Assembly: GCA_000432135.1 (NCBI GenBank)
Contig: HF990642.1
Location: 1,645 to 8,583, forward strand
Reading direction: 5' to 3'
DNA from: Firmicutes bacterium CAG:124
GTDB taxonomy: Bacteria > Bacillota > Clostridia > Oscillospirales > Oscillospiraceae
DNA length: 6,939 bases
Shown: positions 1 to 5,004 of the stretch, piece after piece
Numbering within the stretch: position 1 is the stretch's first letter
Layout of the letters: each line of letters opens with the position of its first letter
The notes under the pieces: generated by a model
The model's database searches: none
What the model was told of the DNA's origin: nothing
The model's input: the letters and a program-made list of their open reading frames with translations, nothing else
Program-made: the position numbers and the translations under genes

Positions 1-129
1 CGCCCCACGCTCCCCCGGGTCGAGCCGGATGGCCTCGTCTACGAGCGGCAGCTTTGCATCCTGAAACTTTTTCCGGATATTTTCGCGGACTGCGTCCGGA
101 TTTTCCCGTAAAAACTTAATATCGATCAT
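1..129 (-). CDS. serS: Seryl-tRNA synthetase, N-terminal fragment
   Basis: This is the 5' end of a minus-strand gene that runs off the left edge; 43 codons are visible. The protein starts MIDIKFLRENPDAVRENI, the typical opening of bacterial SerRS, where the N-terminal region forms the long antiparallel coiled coil that grips the extra arm of tRNA-Ser. SerRS charges tRNA-Ser with serine in the cytoplasm; its class II catalytic core would lie outside the window. The start is set by an AGGAGG site (141-146) ten bases before the ATG. The gene begins 18 bases after the stop of the preceding coiled-coil gene, so there is no room for a T-box leader or a terminator. It is probably transcribed as the fourth gene of the parA-parB cluster or from a promoter inside the upstream gene. 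Identification rests on the N-terminus only. Confidence 0.88.
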   Translation of the reverse strand, partial: MIDIKFLRENPDAVRENIRKKFQDAKLPLVDEAIRLDPGERGA

Positions 130-147
130 GGTGTTCTTTTCCTCCTG

Positions 148-705
148 TTATTCTCCGCCAAGCGCCTTATATTCCTCCAGCGCGGTCTGGCCCAGATAAT
201 CCTTCAACCGTTCAAGCGTCTGCATGGCGCGGGAGAACGTGACGTTTCCTTCGCGCGTTTCGCAGGCCTTTGCCTCCAGCAGTGCTTCATACGCTTCCTT
301 CGTCCGGTCAAGCTCGGTGCGCAGGGATTTGATCATTTCATTTTCCGCCGCCTGCGTGTTTTCCTCGGCCTGCGATGCCTCGTCCAGCTTCTGCGTCAGC
401 TCGTCGAGCTTTGCCTGCAATTCTTCATTTTCCTTTTCCAGCGCGATCTTCTCGTCCTGCAGGGCGCGGTTCTCATTCTGAAGCGCTTCGGCGTTGGAAA
501 GCGCGCTTGTGCTGGCGGCATTCAGCTCGGAAATCTTTGCTTTAGACGAGTGCGTCTGCAAAATCAGCGAGATCAGAACCAGAATGAAAGCGGCGCAGAA
601 CAGAACGGCCATGTACCGCAGCAGCGCGGATTTGCGCTTCTCGCTCAGCGGCTTTCCGGTTTCCGGGGCAGCCTGCTCCGGCTGCGGGGTTTTCTTTTCG
701 TCCAT
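148..705 (-). CDS. Membrane-anchored coiled-coil protein of unknown function
   Basis: A 185-residue protein that I cannot assign to a named family. Residues 1-26 are charged, with a basic end (SEKRKSALLR, 21-30). Residues about 30-50 form one hydrophobic membrane segment (YMAVLFCAAFILVLISLILQ). Residues about 55-147 are rich in Glu, Lys, Leu, Ala and Gln with heptad-like spacing and almost no Pro or Gly, as in a long coiled coil. A short tail with GNVTFSRAMQTLERLKDYL (153-171) may be a small helical domain. By the positive-inside rule the N-terminus is probably cytoplasmic and the coiled coil external, though reverse topology is possible. The ATG overlaps the parB stop (TGATG), with AGGAG eight bases upstream, so translation is probably coupled to parB. 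It sits between parB and serS in the same cluster. A role in partition or the envelope is only a guess from context. Confidence 0.85.
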   Translation of the reverse strand: MDEKKTPQPEQAAPETGKPLSEKRKSALLRYMAVLFCAAFILVLISLILQTHSSKAKISELNAASTSALSNAEALQNENRALQDEKIALEKENEELQAKLDELTQKLDEASQAEENTQAAENEMIKSLRTELDRTKEAYEALLEAKACETREGNVTFSRAMQTLERLKDYLGQTALEEYKALGGE

Positions 706-1580
706 CAGTGTTGCTCCTTTTTGCGGATGGTGTGCAGCGCGTCGTACAGCTGCTGCAGATCGTCCTGCCCGTAGTATTCCAGTTCAATGCGGCCCTTGCG
801 CTTGCCGGAGACAATGCGCACCTTCCGGCCAAGCCCGGCGGTCAGCTCCTTTTCACATTCGGCCAGATAATCGACCTGCGGCGGCTGCTCCTTGACGGGC
901 TGCGCCTGCTTTGTGAGCTTTTTGCAGAGCGCCTCCGTCTGCCGGACGGACAGGCCCAGCGCCATGACCTTCTGCGCAATGGACAGCTGCTGCGCCTCGT
1001 CCTTCACGGGCAGCAGCGCCCGCGCGTGACCGGCGGACAGGGAACCGTCCTTGACCAGCTCCAGAACGGCCGGACTGAGGCTCAGCAGCCGCAGCGCGTT
1101 CGCAACGGCCGGGCGGGATTTGCCCACGCGGGCGGCAGCCTGCTCCTGCGTCATTTCATAGGTGCCCATCAGCTCCTGATAGCCGAGGGCTTCTTCAATC
1201 GGGTTGAGATCCGAGCGCTGCAAATTTTCAATCAGCGCCAGCTCCATCGCCTTTTTGTCGTCGGCCTCAATGACCACGACCGGCACATCGGTAAGCCCGG
1301 CCAGCCGTGCCGCACGCCAGCGGCGTTCGCCTGCGATGATCTGATAGAACCCGGACGGCAGCCTGCGTACCGTCAGCGGCTGGATAATGCCGTGCATCCG
1401 GATGGAATCCGCCAGGGAATCCAGCTCTTCCGGGTTGAAGGTTTTGCGCGGCTGAAGCGGATTCGGTTCGATTTTCTGCAGCGGCAGCGTTACTGCACCC
1501 TCGCTGGGCGCGTCCGGCTGCTCGTTATAGTCCCCAATCAGGGCGCCAAGGCCCTTGCCAAGACCCTTTCGCATTGCCAT
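705..1580 (-). CDS. parB: ParB/Spo0J chromosome partition protein
   Basis: A CTP-dependent DNA clamp that loads at parS, slides along nearby DNA and recruits SMC/condensin and ParA for origin segregation. The protein has 291 residues. In order: the N-terminal motif KGLGKGLGALIG (5-16), which in the family contacts ParA; the ParB N-domain with the CTP-binding motif GERRWRA (84-90) and ENLQR (118-122); a helix-turn-helix near 142-166 (MTQEQAAARVGKSRPAVANAL) that reads parS, followed by LSAGHARALL (181-190); a Gln/Pro-rich linker near 224-236; and a C-terminal dimerisation domain (about 238-287). All expected parts are present. An in-frame GTG at 1598 overlaps the parA stop, but AGGAG at 1589-1593 lies eight bases before the ATG at 1580, so the ATG is preferred. 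It follows parA after 14 bases. Two perfect parS sites in this window are its likely targets. Confidence 0.97.
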   Translation of the reverse strand: MAMRKGLGKGLGALIGDYNEQPDAPSEGAVTLPLQKIEPNPLQPRKTFNPEELDSLADSIRMHGIIQPLTVRRLPSGFYQIIAGERRWRAARLAGLTDVPVVVIEADDKKAMELALIENLQRSDLNPIEEALGYQELMGTYEMTQEQAAARVGKSRPAVANALRLLSLSPAVLELVKDGSLSAGHARALLPVKDEAQQLSIAQKVMALGLSVRQTEALCKKLTKQAQPVKEQPPQVDYLAECEKELTAGLGRKVRIVSGKRKGRIELEYYGQDDLQQLYDALHTIRKKEQH

Positions 1581-1594
1581 ATGCGTTGCTCCTC

Positions 1595-2359
1595 TCACTG
1601 TTCTTTCGCAAGGATCTCCTGCGCGACCGCGTCATAGGCCGCCGCGCCCCGGCTGAATTTGTCGTAGGCACAAACAGGCATCCCGTGGCTGGGCGCTTCG
1701 GACAGGCGTACGTTGCGCGGGATGGCGGAGGCGAAGACCTTGCCGGGAAAATGGCGGCGCACCTCCTCGGCAACCTGCGCGGAGAAATTCGTCCGGCCAT
1801 CGTACATGGTAAGTAAAACGCCGAAGATGGAGATCGTCGGGTTCAGGCGCCTTTTGACCGCGCGGAGCGTGACCATCAGATCGGAAAGCCCCTCCAGCGC
1901 GTAATATTCGCACTGCACAGGGATCAGCACCTGATCTGCGGCGCAGAGCGCGTTGAGCGTCAGCAGCTCCAAAGACGGCGGGCAATCAATGAAAATATAA
2001 TCATATTGTTCCCGCAGCGGCTGGAGCGCAGTCTTCAGCGCATATTCCCGCTTCTCAACGCCCACCAGCTCCACGCCGGCGCCGGACAGCGCGACGTTGG
2101 AGGCCAGAACATCGCAGTATTGTGTGTGGATCACCGCGTCTGCGGCGGGGAAATCCTCAATCACGATATCATAGGTCGAATGGGCAGCCGTGCTTTTTTC
2201 CACGCCAAGGCCGGAGGTCGCATTGGCCTGCGGGTCAAAATCGCACAGAAGAACGTGTTTTCCCGCTTTTTGCAGCGCAGCGGCCAGATTGACCGCAGAG
2301 GTCGTTTTCCCCACGCCGCCCTTTTGATTGACAAACGCCAAAACCTTCGCCATACCCAT
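1595..2359 (-). CDS. parA: ParA/Soj partition ATPase
   Basis: A deviant-Walker P-loop ATPase of the ParA/MinD family, which binds DNA as an ATP dimer and whose ATPase is triggered by ParB. The 254 residues match the usual Soj length. Visible motifs: Walker A KGGVGKTT (13-20) with the signature lysine at 13; CDFDPQANATSGLG (39-52); Walker B YIFIDCPPSL (121-130); the family stretch EYYALEGLSDL (151-161); and PRNVRLSEAPSHG (214-226). Several in-frame starts exist (2419, 2380, 2359, 2353). I chose 2359 because AGGGG (2366-2370) lies six bases before it and the promoter's predicted transcription start (about 2384) rules out the longest form; 2353 is an alternative. It is the first gene of the parA-parB-coiled coil-serS cluster. 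A parS site lies about 90 bases upstream, so ParB binding could affect its expression, as inferred from position. Confidence 0.97.
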   Translation of the reverse strand: MGMAKVLAFVNQKGGVGKTTSAVNLAAALQKAGKHVLLCDFDPQANATSGLGVEKSTAAHSTYDIVIEDFPAADAVIHTQYCDVLASNVALSGAGVELVGVEKREYALKTALQPLREQYDYIFIDCPPSLELLTLNALCAADQVLIPVQCEYYALEGLSDLMVTLRAVKRRLNPTISIFGVLLTMYDGRTNFSAQVAEEVRRHFPGKVFASAIPRNVRLSEAPSHGMPVCAYDKFSRGAAAYDAVAQEILAKEQ

Positions 2360-2390
2360 TTCACGCCCCTTCGGCCCCATTTTGCATTCT

Positions 2391-2419
2391 ATTATAATGT
2401 CCTGCTTCTGAAAATGCAA
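2391..2419 (-). promoter_or_regulatory. SigA-like promoter of parA
   Basis: Reading the minus strand, TTGCAT (2414-2419), a 17-base spacer and a perfect -10 box TATAAT (2391-2396). The -35 matches the consensus only in its first three bases. Transcription would start near 2384, leaving a leader of about 25 bases with the AGGGG site. The parS palindrome lies about 27 bases upstream of the -35 box. Inferred from sequence only. Confidence 0.68.
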
Positions 2420-2445
2420 GAAGTGATGTGAATTTGTTGTTTTTC

Positions 2446-2463
2446 ATGTTTCACGTGAAACAT
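2446..2463. promoter_or_regulatory. parS partition site 1 (ParB-binding)
   Basis: The 16-base core TGTTTCACGTGAAACA (2447-2462) is a perfect palindrome and extends to 18 bases with flanking A and T. It differs from the B. subtilis parS consensus only at the degenerate arm position (TGTTTCACG rather than TGTTCCACG). It is intergenic, upstream of parA, the gene encoding the partner ATPase. It should nucleate ParB clamp loading. In many Firmicutes rsmG/gidB sits just upstream of parA; here that place is held by this spacer and lexA. Confidence 0.95.
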
Positions 2464-2550
2464 TGAGATTGAATGAATAAAATATATTCCCGGCAAACCC
2501 AGCAAAGCGGTACGAATTCGCCGAAGATTCCTATAAAACGGTGCACTTCG

Positions 2551-2580
2551 CCGGGCCGATGTAGGCATCGGCCCCTACGG
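2551..2580. repeat. GC-rich palindrome, likely dispersed repeat
   Basis: GGGCCGATG (2553-2561), loop TAGG, CATCGGCCC (2566-2574): a nine-base perfect stem with a four-base loop, followed by CCTACGG. An alternative pairing GTAGG/CCTAC (2561-2565 with 2574-2578) overlaps it. Read on the minus strand as GTAGGGGCCGATGCCTAC, it resembles the REP-like palindromes scattered between genes in many gut Clostridia. Only one copy is in this window, so 'dispersed' is inferred from resemblance. It has no T-run and is not a good terminator. Confidence 0.55.
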
Positions 2581-2647
2581 AACTTATATGGACTGCATCA
2601 GAAATTTTGAGTTACTTCAATCTTCGTGAGAAAAGTCCAGAAAAACC

Positions 2648-2713
2648 GAAGGGCTGTTGCAAATTTATAATACGAGTTTTTTCTTGACAAGCGTATCGTG
2701 AAAAACGCCCTTC
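2648..2713. repeat. Nested inverted repeat of about 66 bases
   Basis: Outer arms GAAGGGC (2648-2654) and GCCCTTC (2707-2713) are exact complements. Inside are inner arms ATACG (2670-2674) and CGTAT (2692-2696), and a small CTTGACAAG near the centre. The right outer arm is shared with the lexA terminator stem. The left part reads GGGCTGTTGCAAAT, which recalls the ends of some insertion sequences, but no transposase or second end is present. It could be an old element end, a structured RNA or chance. Confidence 0.3.
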
Positions 2714-2742
2714 CCCCGGTGATACTGGAGCAAGAGCGTTTT
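2702..2742 (-). terminator. Intrinsic terminator after lexA
   Basis: On the minus strand, AAAACGCTCTT (2742-2732) pairs over 11 positions with AAGGGCGTTTT (2712-2702), with one U-G pair, and is followed by a five-T run. The 19-base loop can pair further (CUCC with GGGG). It begins 20 bases after the lexA stop and should insulate parA from lexA transcription. The other strand also has a short T-rich tail, so it may act both ways. Confidence 0.72.
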
Positions 2743-2761
2743 ATTCTCTCAATTTAATAGG

Positions 2762-3340
2762 TTAATAGGTTCTGATTACAGCCTTGACCTTCCCAATGAT
2801 CTGGGCCTGATTGCCGTCAATGGGGTCATAGGCCGGATTTTCCGGCAGGAGCCAGATCTGCTTGCCGTCTTTGCGGAAGCGCTTGACCGTTGCGGAGTCT
2901 CCGAGCAGCGCAACGACGATCTCACCGTTGTCCGCCGTCGGCTGGGCGCGGACGACGACTCTGTCTCCGTCGAGGATTCCCGCGCCGATCATGGAATCAC
3001 CGCGGACGCGCAGCGCGAAGCAGCCCGCTTCGCCGTCCCACGGCAGATAGCCTTCAATATTTTCAACTGCCAGAATCGGCAGACCTGCCGTGACCACGCC
3101 GACGACGGGGATGCGGTCGGCCCGGTGGGAATCGGCGAGGGTAATTGTGCGTTTTTTCATGCCGTCCATTTCAATCAGTCCATCCTGACGCAGCGCGTTC
3201 AGGTGATAATGGACGGTCGCCGTGGATTGCAGACCGACGGCGGCACAGATCTCACGCACGGAGGGCGCATAGCCGTTCTCTGCTGTGAATTTCGTAAGGA
3301 AGTGAAGAATTTCGTCACGTTTGCTGCTGGTCCGGCCCAT
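2762..3340 (-). CDS. lexA: LexA SOS-response repressor and autopeptidase
   Basis: Repressor of DNA-damage genes; RecA filaments trigger self-cleavage. The protein has 192 residues, close to the family's usual 200. Residues 1-68 form the winged helix: KRDEILHFLTKFTAENGYAPSVREI (7-31) and the recognition region GLQSTATVHYHLNALRQDGLI (46-66 region). The cleavage site is Ala85-Gly86 in VVTAGLP (82-88). The S24 peptidase domain has the nucleophile Ser116 in RGDSM (113-117) and the general base Lys153 in ATVKRF (150-155), so the key residues are intact. A longer in-frame start at 3382 would overlap the promoter -10; AAGGAG lies eight bases before the ATG at 3340, which sets the start. It is transcribed alone or with read-through from the radical SAM gene upstream, and ends in a hairpin terminator. 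The promoter carries a palindrome that could be its own operator. Confidence 0.96.
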   Translation of the reverse strand: MGRTSSKRDEILHFLTKFTAENGYAPSVREICAAVGLQSTATVHYHLNALRQDGLIEMDGMKKRTITLADSHRADRIPVVGVVTAGLPILAVENIEGYLPWDGEAGCFALRVRGDSMIGAGILDGDRVVVRAQPTADNGEIVVALLGDSATVKRFRKDGKQIWLLPENPAYDPIDGNQAQIIGKVKAVIRTY

Positions 3341-3370
3341 GTTGGCAGCTCCTTTCCTGCTTGTGAATCC

Positions 3371-3409
3371 AGTATAGCACACCTTATTGAAAAATGCAAA
3401 CGTTTGTTT
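3371..3409 (-). promoter_or_regulatory. lexA promoter with candidate LexA operator
   Basis: On the minus strand, TTGCAT (3394-3399), 17 bases, then TATACT (3371-3376) preceded by TG at the extended -10 position. The -35 box overlaps the perfect ten-base palindrome CAAACGTTTG (3397-3406), which is also readable as AAAC-N4-GTTT (3398-3409). The Firmicutes LexA box is built on GAAC-N4-GTTC, so this is a two-change relative placed where a repressor would block RNA polymerase. Autorepression is usual for lexA; the exact operator register is inferred. Confidence 0.6.
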
Positions 3410-3414
3410 AAAAT

Positions 3415-4299
3415 TTATAATCCCTCAAGATCAAATTCCGGGATATACTCTGCCGAGGCGGCGGAAAAGTCCTGCGTATAGCCGTTGTCCAGCTCCAACA
3501 GATACAGATACGACAGAACTGCGTCGTATTCCTCCTGCGTAATGCGCCGGTCAAAGGGCGGCAGCTTTTTTGCGCGGCCCATGGGCACATACTGGCTCAT
3601 CAGACTGACCAGCACGTCTTTCTTCGGAAAATTGTCTGCGATCCAGTCCAGCACGCCGAGTGAATTGTCGATGCAGCCCGGCAGAACCAGATGGCGGATG
3701 ATGACCCCGCGCGTCATCTGCTCGTCCTCAATCACCGCGCCGCCCACCTGCTGGTGCATTTCCAAAATAGCCGCAGACGCGATCTGCGGATAATCCGGCG
3801 CGGCGGAGAGCTTTTTCGCAAGCGCTGCGTCAGAATATTTAAAGTCCGGCAGATAGATATCGACCAGTCCCTCCAAGGCCCGCAGTGTCTCGACCGATTC
3901 GTAGCCGCCGCAGTTATACACGACCGGCACGGGCAGCTTCGGCGCAAGCGCCGGGAGGATGGACGGCAGAAAGTGCGTCGGCGTGACGAGATTGATGTTC
4001 TGACAGCCCTCGTCGATCAGCCGCTCGAACGCGGCGCGAAGCTCCTGTGAAGAAACCTCTTTCCCGAAATTCTCCTGAGAGATCACCCCATTCTGACAGA
4101 ACGCGCAGCGCAGCGTGCAGCCGGAGAAAAACACCGCGCCGCTGCCGAAGCTTCCGGAAATGACCGGCTCTTCCCAATAATGCAGCGCGGCCCGCGCGGC
4201 AAGAATATGATCAGGCATTTGGCAGAAGCCGCGCTCCCCTGCCGTCCGGTCGACGCCGCAGGCGCGCGGGCAGAGCGTGCAGTGACGATAATCCAGCAT
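3415..4299 (-). CDS. Radical SAM protein, PflX/PflA-activase-like
   Basis: A 294-residue radical SAM enzyme resembling the PflX group (COG1313), relatives of pyruvate formate-lyase activase whose substrate is not established. The N-terminus has a cysteine set C7, C10, C14, C26 in CTLCPRACGVDR, usual in this group and perhaps binding an extra metal. The core 4Fe-4S motif CTLRCAFC (61-68) supplies C61, C65 and C68, followed by QNGVISQ. Later parts of the barrel include INLVTPTHFLP (102-112), VVYNCGGYES (126-135) and DIYLPDFKY (147-155). In-frame starts at 4314 (TTG) and 4308 (ATG) overlap or abut the GGAG site (4309-4312); the ATG at 4299 is nine bases beyond it and gives the family-like start MLDYRHC. 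The gene stops 5 bases before the lexA operator region with no terminator, so some read-through into lexA is likely. No glycyl radical enzyme is in the window. Confidence 0.88.
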   Translation of the reverse strand: MLDYRHCTLCPRACGVDRTAGERGFCQMPDHILAARAALHYWEEPVISGSFGSGAVFFSGCTLRCAFCQNGVISQENFGKEVSSQELRAAFERLIDEGCQNINLVTPTHFLPSILPALAPKLPVPVVYNCGGYESVETLRALEGLVDIYLPDFKYSDAALAKKLSAAPDYPQIASAAILEMHQQVGGAVIEDEQMTRGVIIRHLVLPGCIDNSLGVLDWIADNFPKKDVLVSLMSQYVPMGRAKKLPPFDRRITQEEYDAVLSYLYLLELDNGYTQDFSAASAEYIPEFDLEGL

Positions 4300-4331
4300 A
4301 AAACTCATCTCCAAAGCTCAAGCTGTCTCCC

Positions 4332-4360
4332 AGTATAGCGCCTTTCCCGGCTTTACACAA
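4332..4360 (-). promoter_or_regulatory. Promoter of the radical SAM gene
   Basis: On the minus strand, TTGTGT (4355-4360), 17 bases, TATACT (4332-4337). The -10 box is good, the -35 weak. Its -35 overlaps that of the divergent plus-strand promoter, so the two polymerases probably compete. Confidence 0.55.
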
Positions 4361-4380
4361 GCGTCTTTCTGTGTTAAAAT
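4352..4380 (+). promoter_or_regulatory. Promoter of the lipoprotein-methyltransferase operon
   Basis: TTTACA (4352-4357), exactly 17 bases, TAAAAT (4375-4380); each box matches five of six consensus positions. Transcription would start near 4387, giving a leader of about 18 bases that contains the AGGAGG site (4392-4397). No riboswitch-sized leader is possible. Confidence 0.65.
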
Positions 4381-4404
4381 CGCAGACATACAGGAGGTTT
4401 GTAT

Positions 4405-4971
4405 ATGAAAAAGCTTTTTGCGGCCACTCTGGCTGCCATACTCATTCTCAGCGCTGCGGGTTGCGCAAAAAAGCCCGTGCAGCAGGAAGAACACGCTGCG
4501 CCCGTTCAGGAAGAGGCAATTGTGCCGGAAGCTCCGGCAGAAGCGGAAAAATCGCAGGACAATGTTATCCACATCACGCCGAACCAGAATCAGACGCAGG
4601 ACGGTCTGGATGCAAGCTGGCTCGACGAGCCGGAGAGGATCCAGACCGACCTTGAGGAAATCGTCAGCTGCACCTATACCCTGCCCCATCTGACGCTGGA
4701 AAGTGACGACGCGTCTGCGGCGGCGAACGCCGTCTTTGATGAGCTTTCGCAGACCGTCATTTCCTATGCGCAGGAGACGGTTTACCCAGCCGCGCAGGAA
4801 AAGGCCGCGATCGGCTACGTCAACGGCGGCTACAGCATTTCCGAGGAGAATGGCACGCTCATCGTAAGCTATACGCTCTCCGTCTCCTATTCCACGGAAA
4901 CCGGTGATCAGCAGTTTCTGCATACCTATTATATTGACCTGACCACCGGCGAGCTTTTGAAGGAGGAGTGA
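4405..4971 (+). CDS. Secreted lipoprotein of unknown function
   Basis: A 188-residue protein with a type II signal peptide: MKKLFAATLAAILILSAAGC, with the lipid-modified cysteine at residue 20. The -3 residue is Ala rather than the usual Leu, still allowed. Residues 21-85 are a Pro/Glu/Gln-rich, probably disordered linker. Residues about 86-186 look folded: CTYTLPHLTL, a helix around 102-135, then beta-like strands GYSISEENGTLIVSYTLSVSY and TYYIDLTTGELL. The last part has a faint likeness to DUF3298/RsiV-type extracellular domains, which I cannot confirm. It should sit on the outer face of the cytoplasmic membrane. The ATG at 4405 has AGGAGG seven bases upstream; a TTG at 4399 is too close to that site. 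Its last codons contain the AAGGAGG for the next frame, and its stop overlaps a possible GTG start of the methyltransferase gene, so the two genes form one operon. Confidence 0.85.
   Translation: MKKLFAATLAAILILSAAGCAKKPVQQEEHAAPVQEEAIVPEAPAEAEKSQDNVIHITPNQNQTQDGLDASWLDEPERIQTDLEEIVSCTYTLPHLTLESDDASAAANAVFDELSQTVISYAQETVYPAAQEKAAIGYVNGGYSISEENGTLIVSYTLSVSYSTETGDQQFLHTYYIDLTTGELLKEE
4960..4966 (+). promoter_or_regulatory. Strong ribosome binding site AAGGAGG
   Basis: A full anti-16S match inside the last codons of the lipoprotein gene. It is five bases from the ATG at 4972 (the 10-codon frame), only one base from the GTG at 4968 and 34 bases from the methyltransferase ATG at 5001. Its spacing fits the short frame far better than either methyltransferase start. 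Confidence 0.7.
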
Positions 4972-4991
4972 ATGTTTCACGTGAAACATTC
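4970..4991. promoter_or_regulatory. parS partition site 2 (ParB-binding)
   Basis: The same core as site 1, TGTTTCACGTGAAACA (4973-4988), here inside a perfect 22-base palindrome (4970-4991). It lies at the junction of the lipoprotein and methyltransferase genes, inside or just before the latter's coding start. Its centre is 2526 bases from that of site 1. Identity to the known parS core is exact, so I treat it as a real ParB loading site. Confidence 0.93.
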
Positions 4992-5004
4992 CACACAGCT
5001 ATGA
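4972..5004 (+). CDS. Possible 10-codon leader frame over parS
   Basis: ATG at 4972 opens a frame MFHVKHSTQL followed by TGA. It has AAGGAGG at ideal five-base spacing, and its stop (5002-5004) overlaps the methyltransferase ATG (5001-5003) as ATGA, the classic coupling arrangement. The parS palindrome supplies the codons for MFHVKH. The methyltransferase ATG has no clear Shine-Dalgarno site of its own, so ribosomes ending here may restart on it. The peptide itself probably has no function. The alternative is that the methyltransferase starts at GTG 4968 and this frame is unused. Confidence 0.42.
   Translation: MFHVKHSTQL

Larger units (their letters stand above)
2464..2761. other. Gene-free spacer between parS and lexA
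   Basis: I find no convincing coding frame on either strand in this stretch: no open frame has a Shine-Dalgarno site and a family-like translation. Its first half is AT-rich, with a short direct repeat TTCGCCG (about 2517-2523 and 2547-2553). It then holds the palindrome at 2553-2574, a nested inverted repeat at 2648-2713 and the lexA terminator at 2702-2742. The minus strand near 2666-2690 carries a TTGTCA/TATAAA pair with a 15-base gap, a poor promoter candidate. The rest holds nothing I can name. Confidence 0.6.

Noticed and set aside
130..147. Possible T-box or separate promoter region before serS
   Set aside because: Only 18 bases separate serS from the upstream stop, holding just its Shine-Dalgarno site.
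708..1637. Open frame of 309 codons on the plus strand opposite parB
   Set aside because: It is antisense to an intact ParB with no recognisable domain or ribosome site, so it is a compositional shadow.
2360..2419. N-terminal extension of parA from an in-frame start at 2419
   Set aside because: It would overlap the promoter, add 20 residues absent from Soj proteins and lack a ribosome site; the ATG at 2359 fits better.
2684..2712. Perfect TTGACA on the plus strand in the parA-lexA spacer
   Set aside because: No -10 box lies 16-18 bases downstream and no plus-strand gene follows.
4318..4989. Minus-strand frame starting MFHVKHS over the lipoprotein gene
   Set aside because: Its start arises only because the parS palindrome reads the same on both strands. 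The rest lies antisense to a protein with a clear lipoprotein signal.
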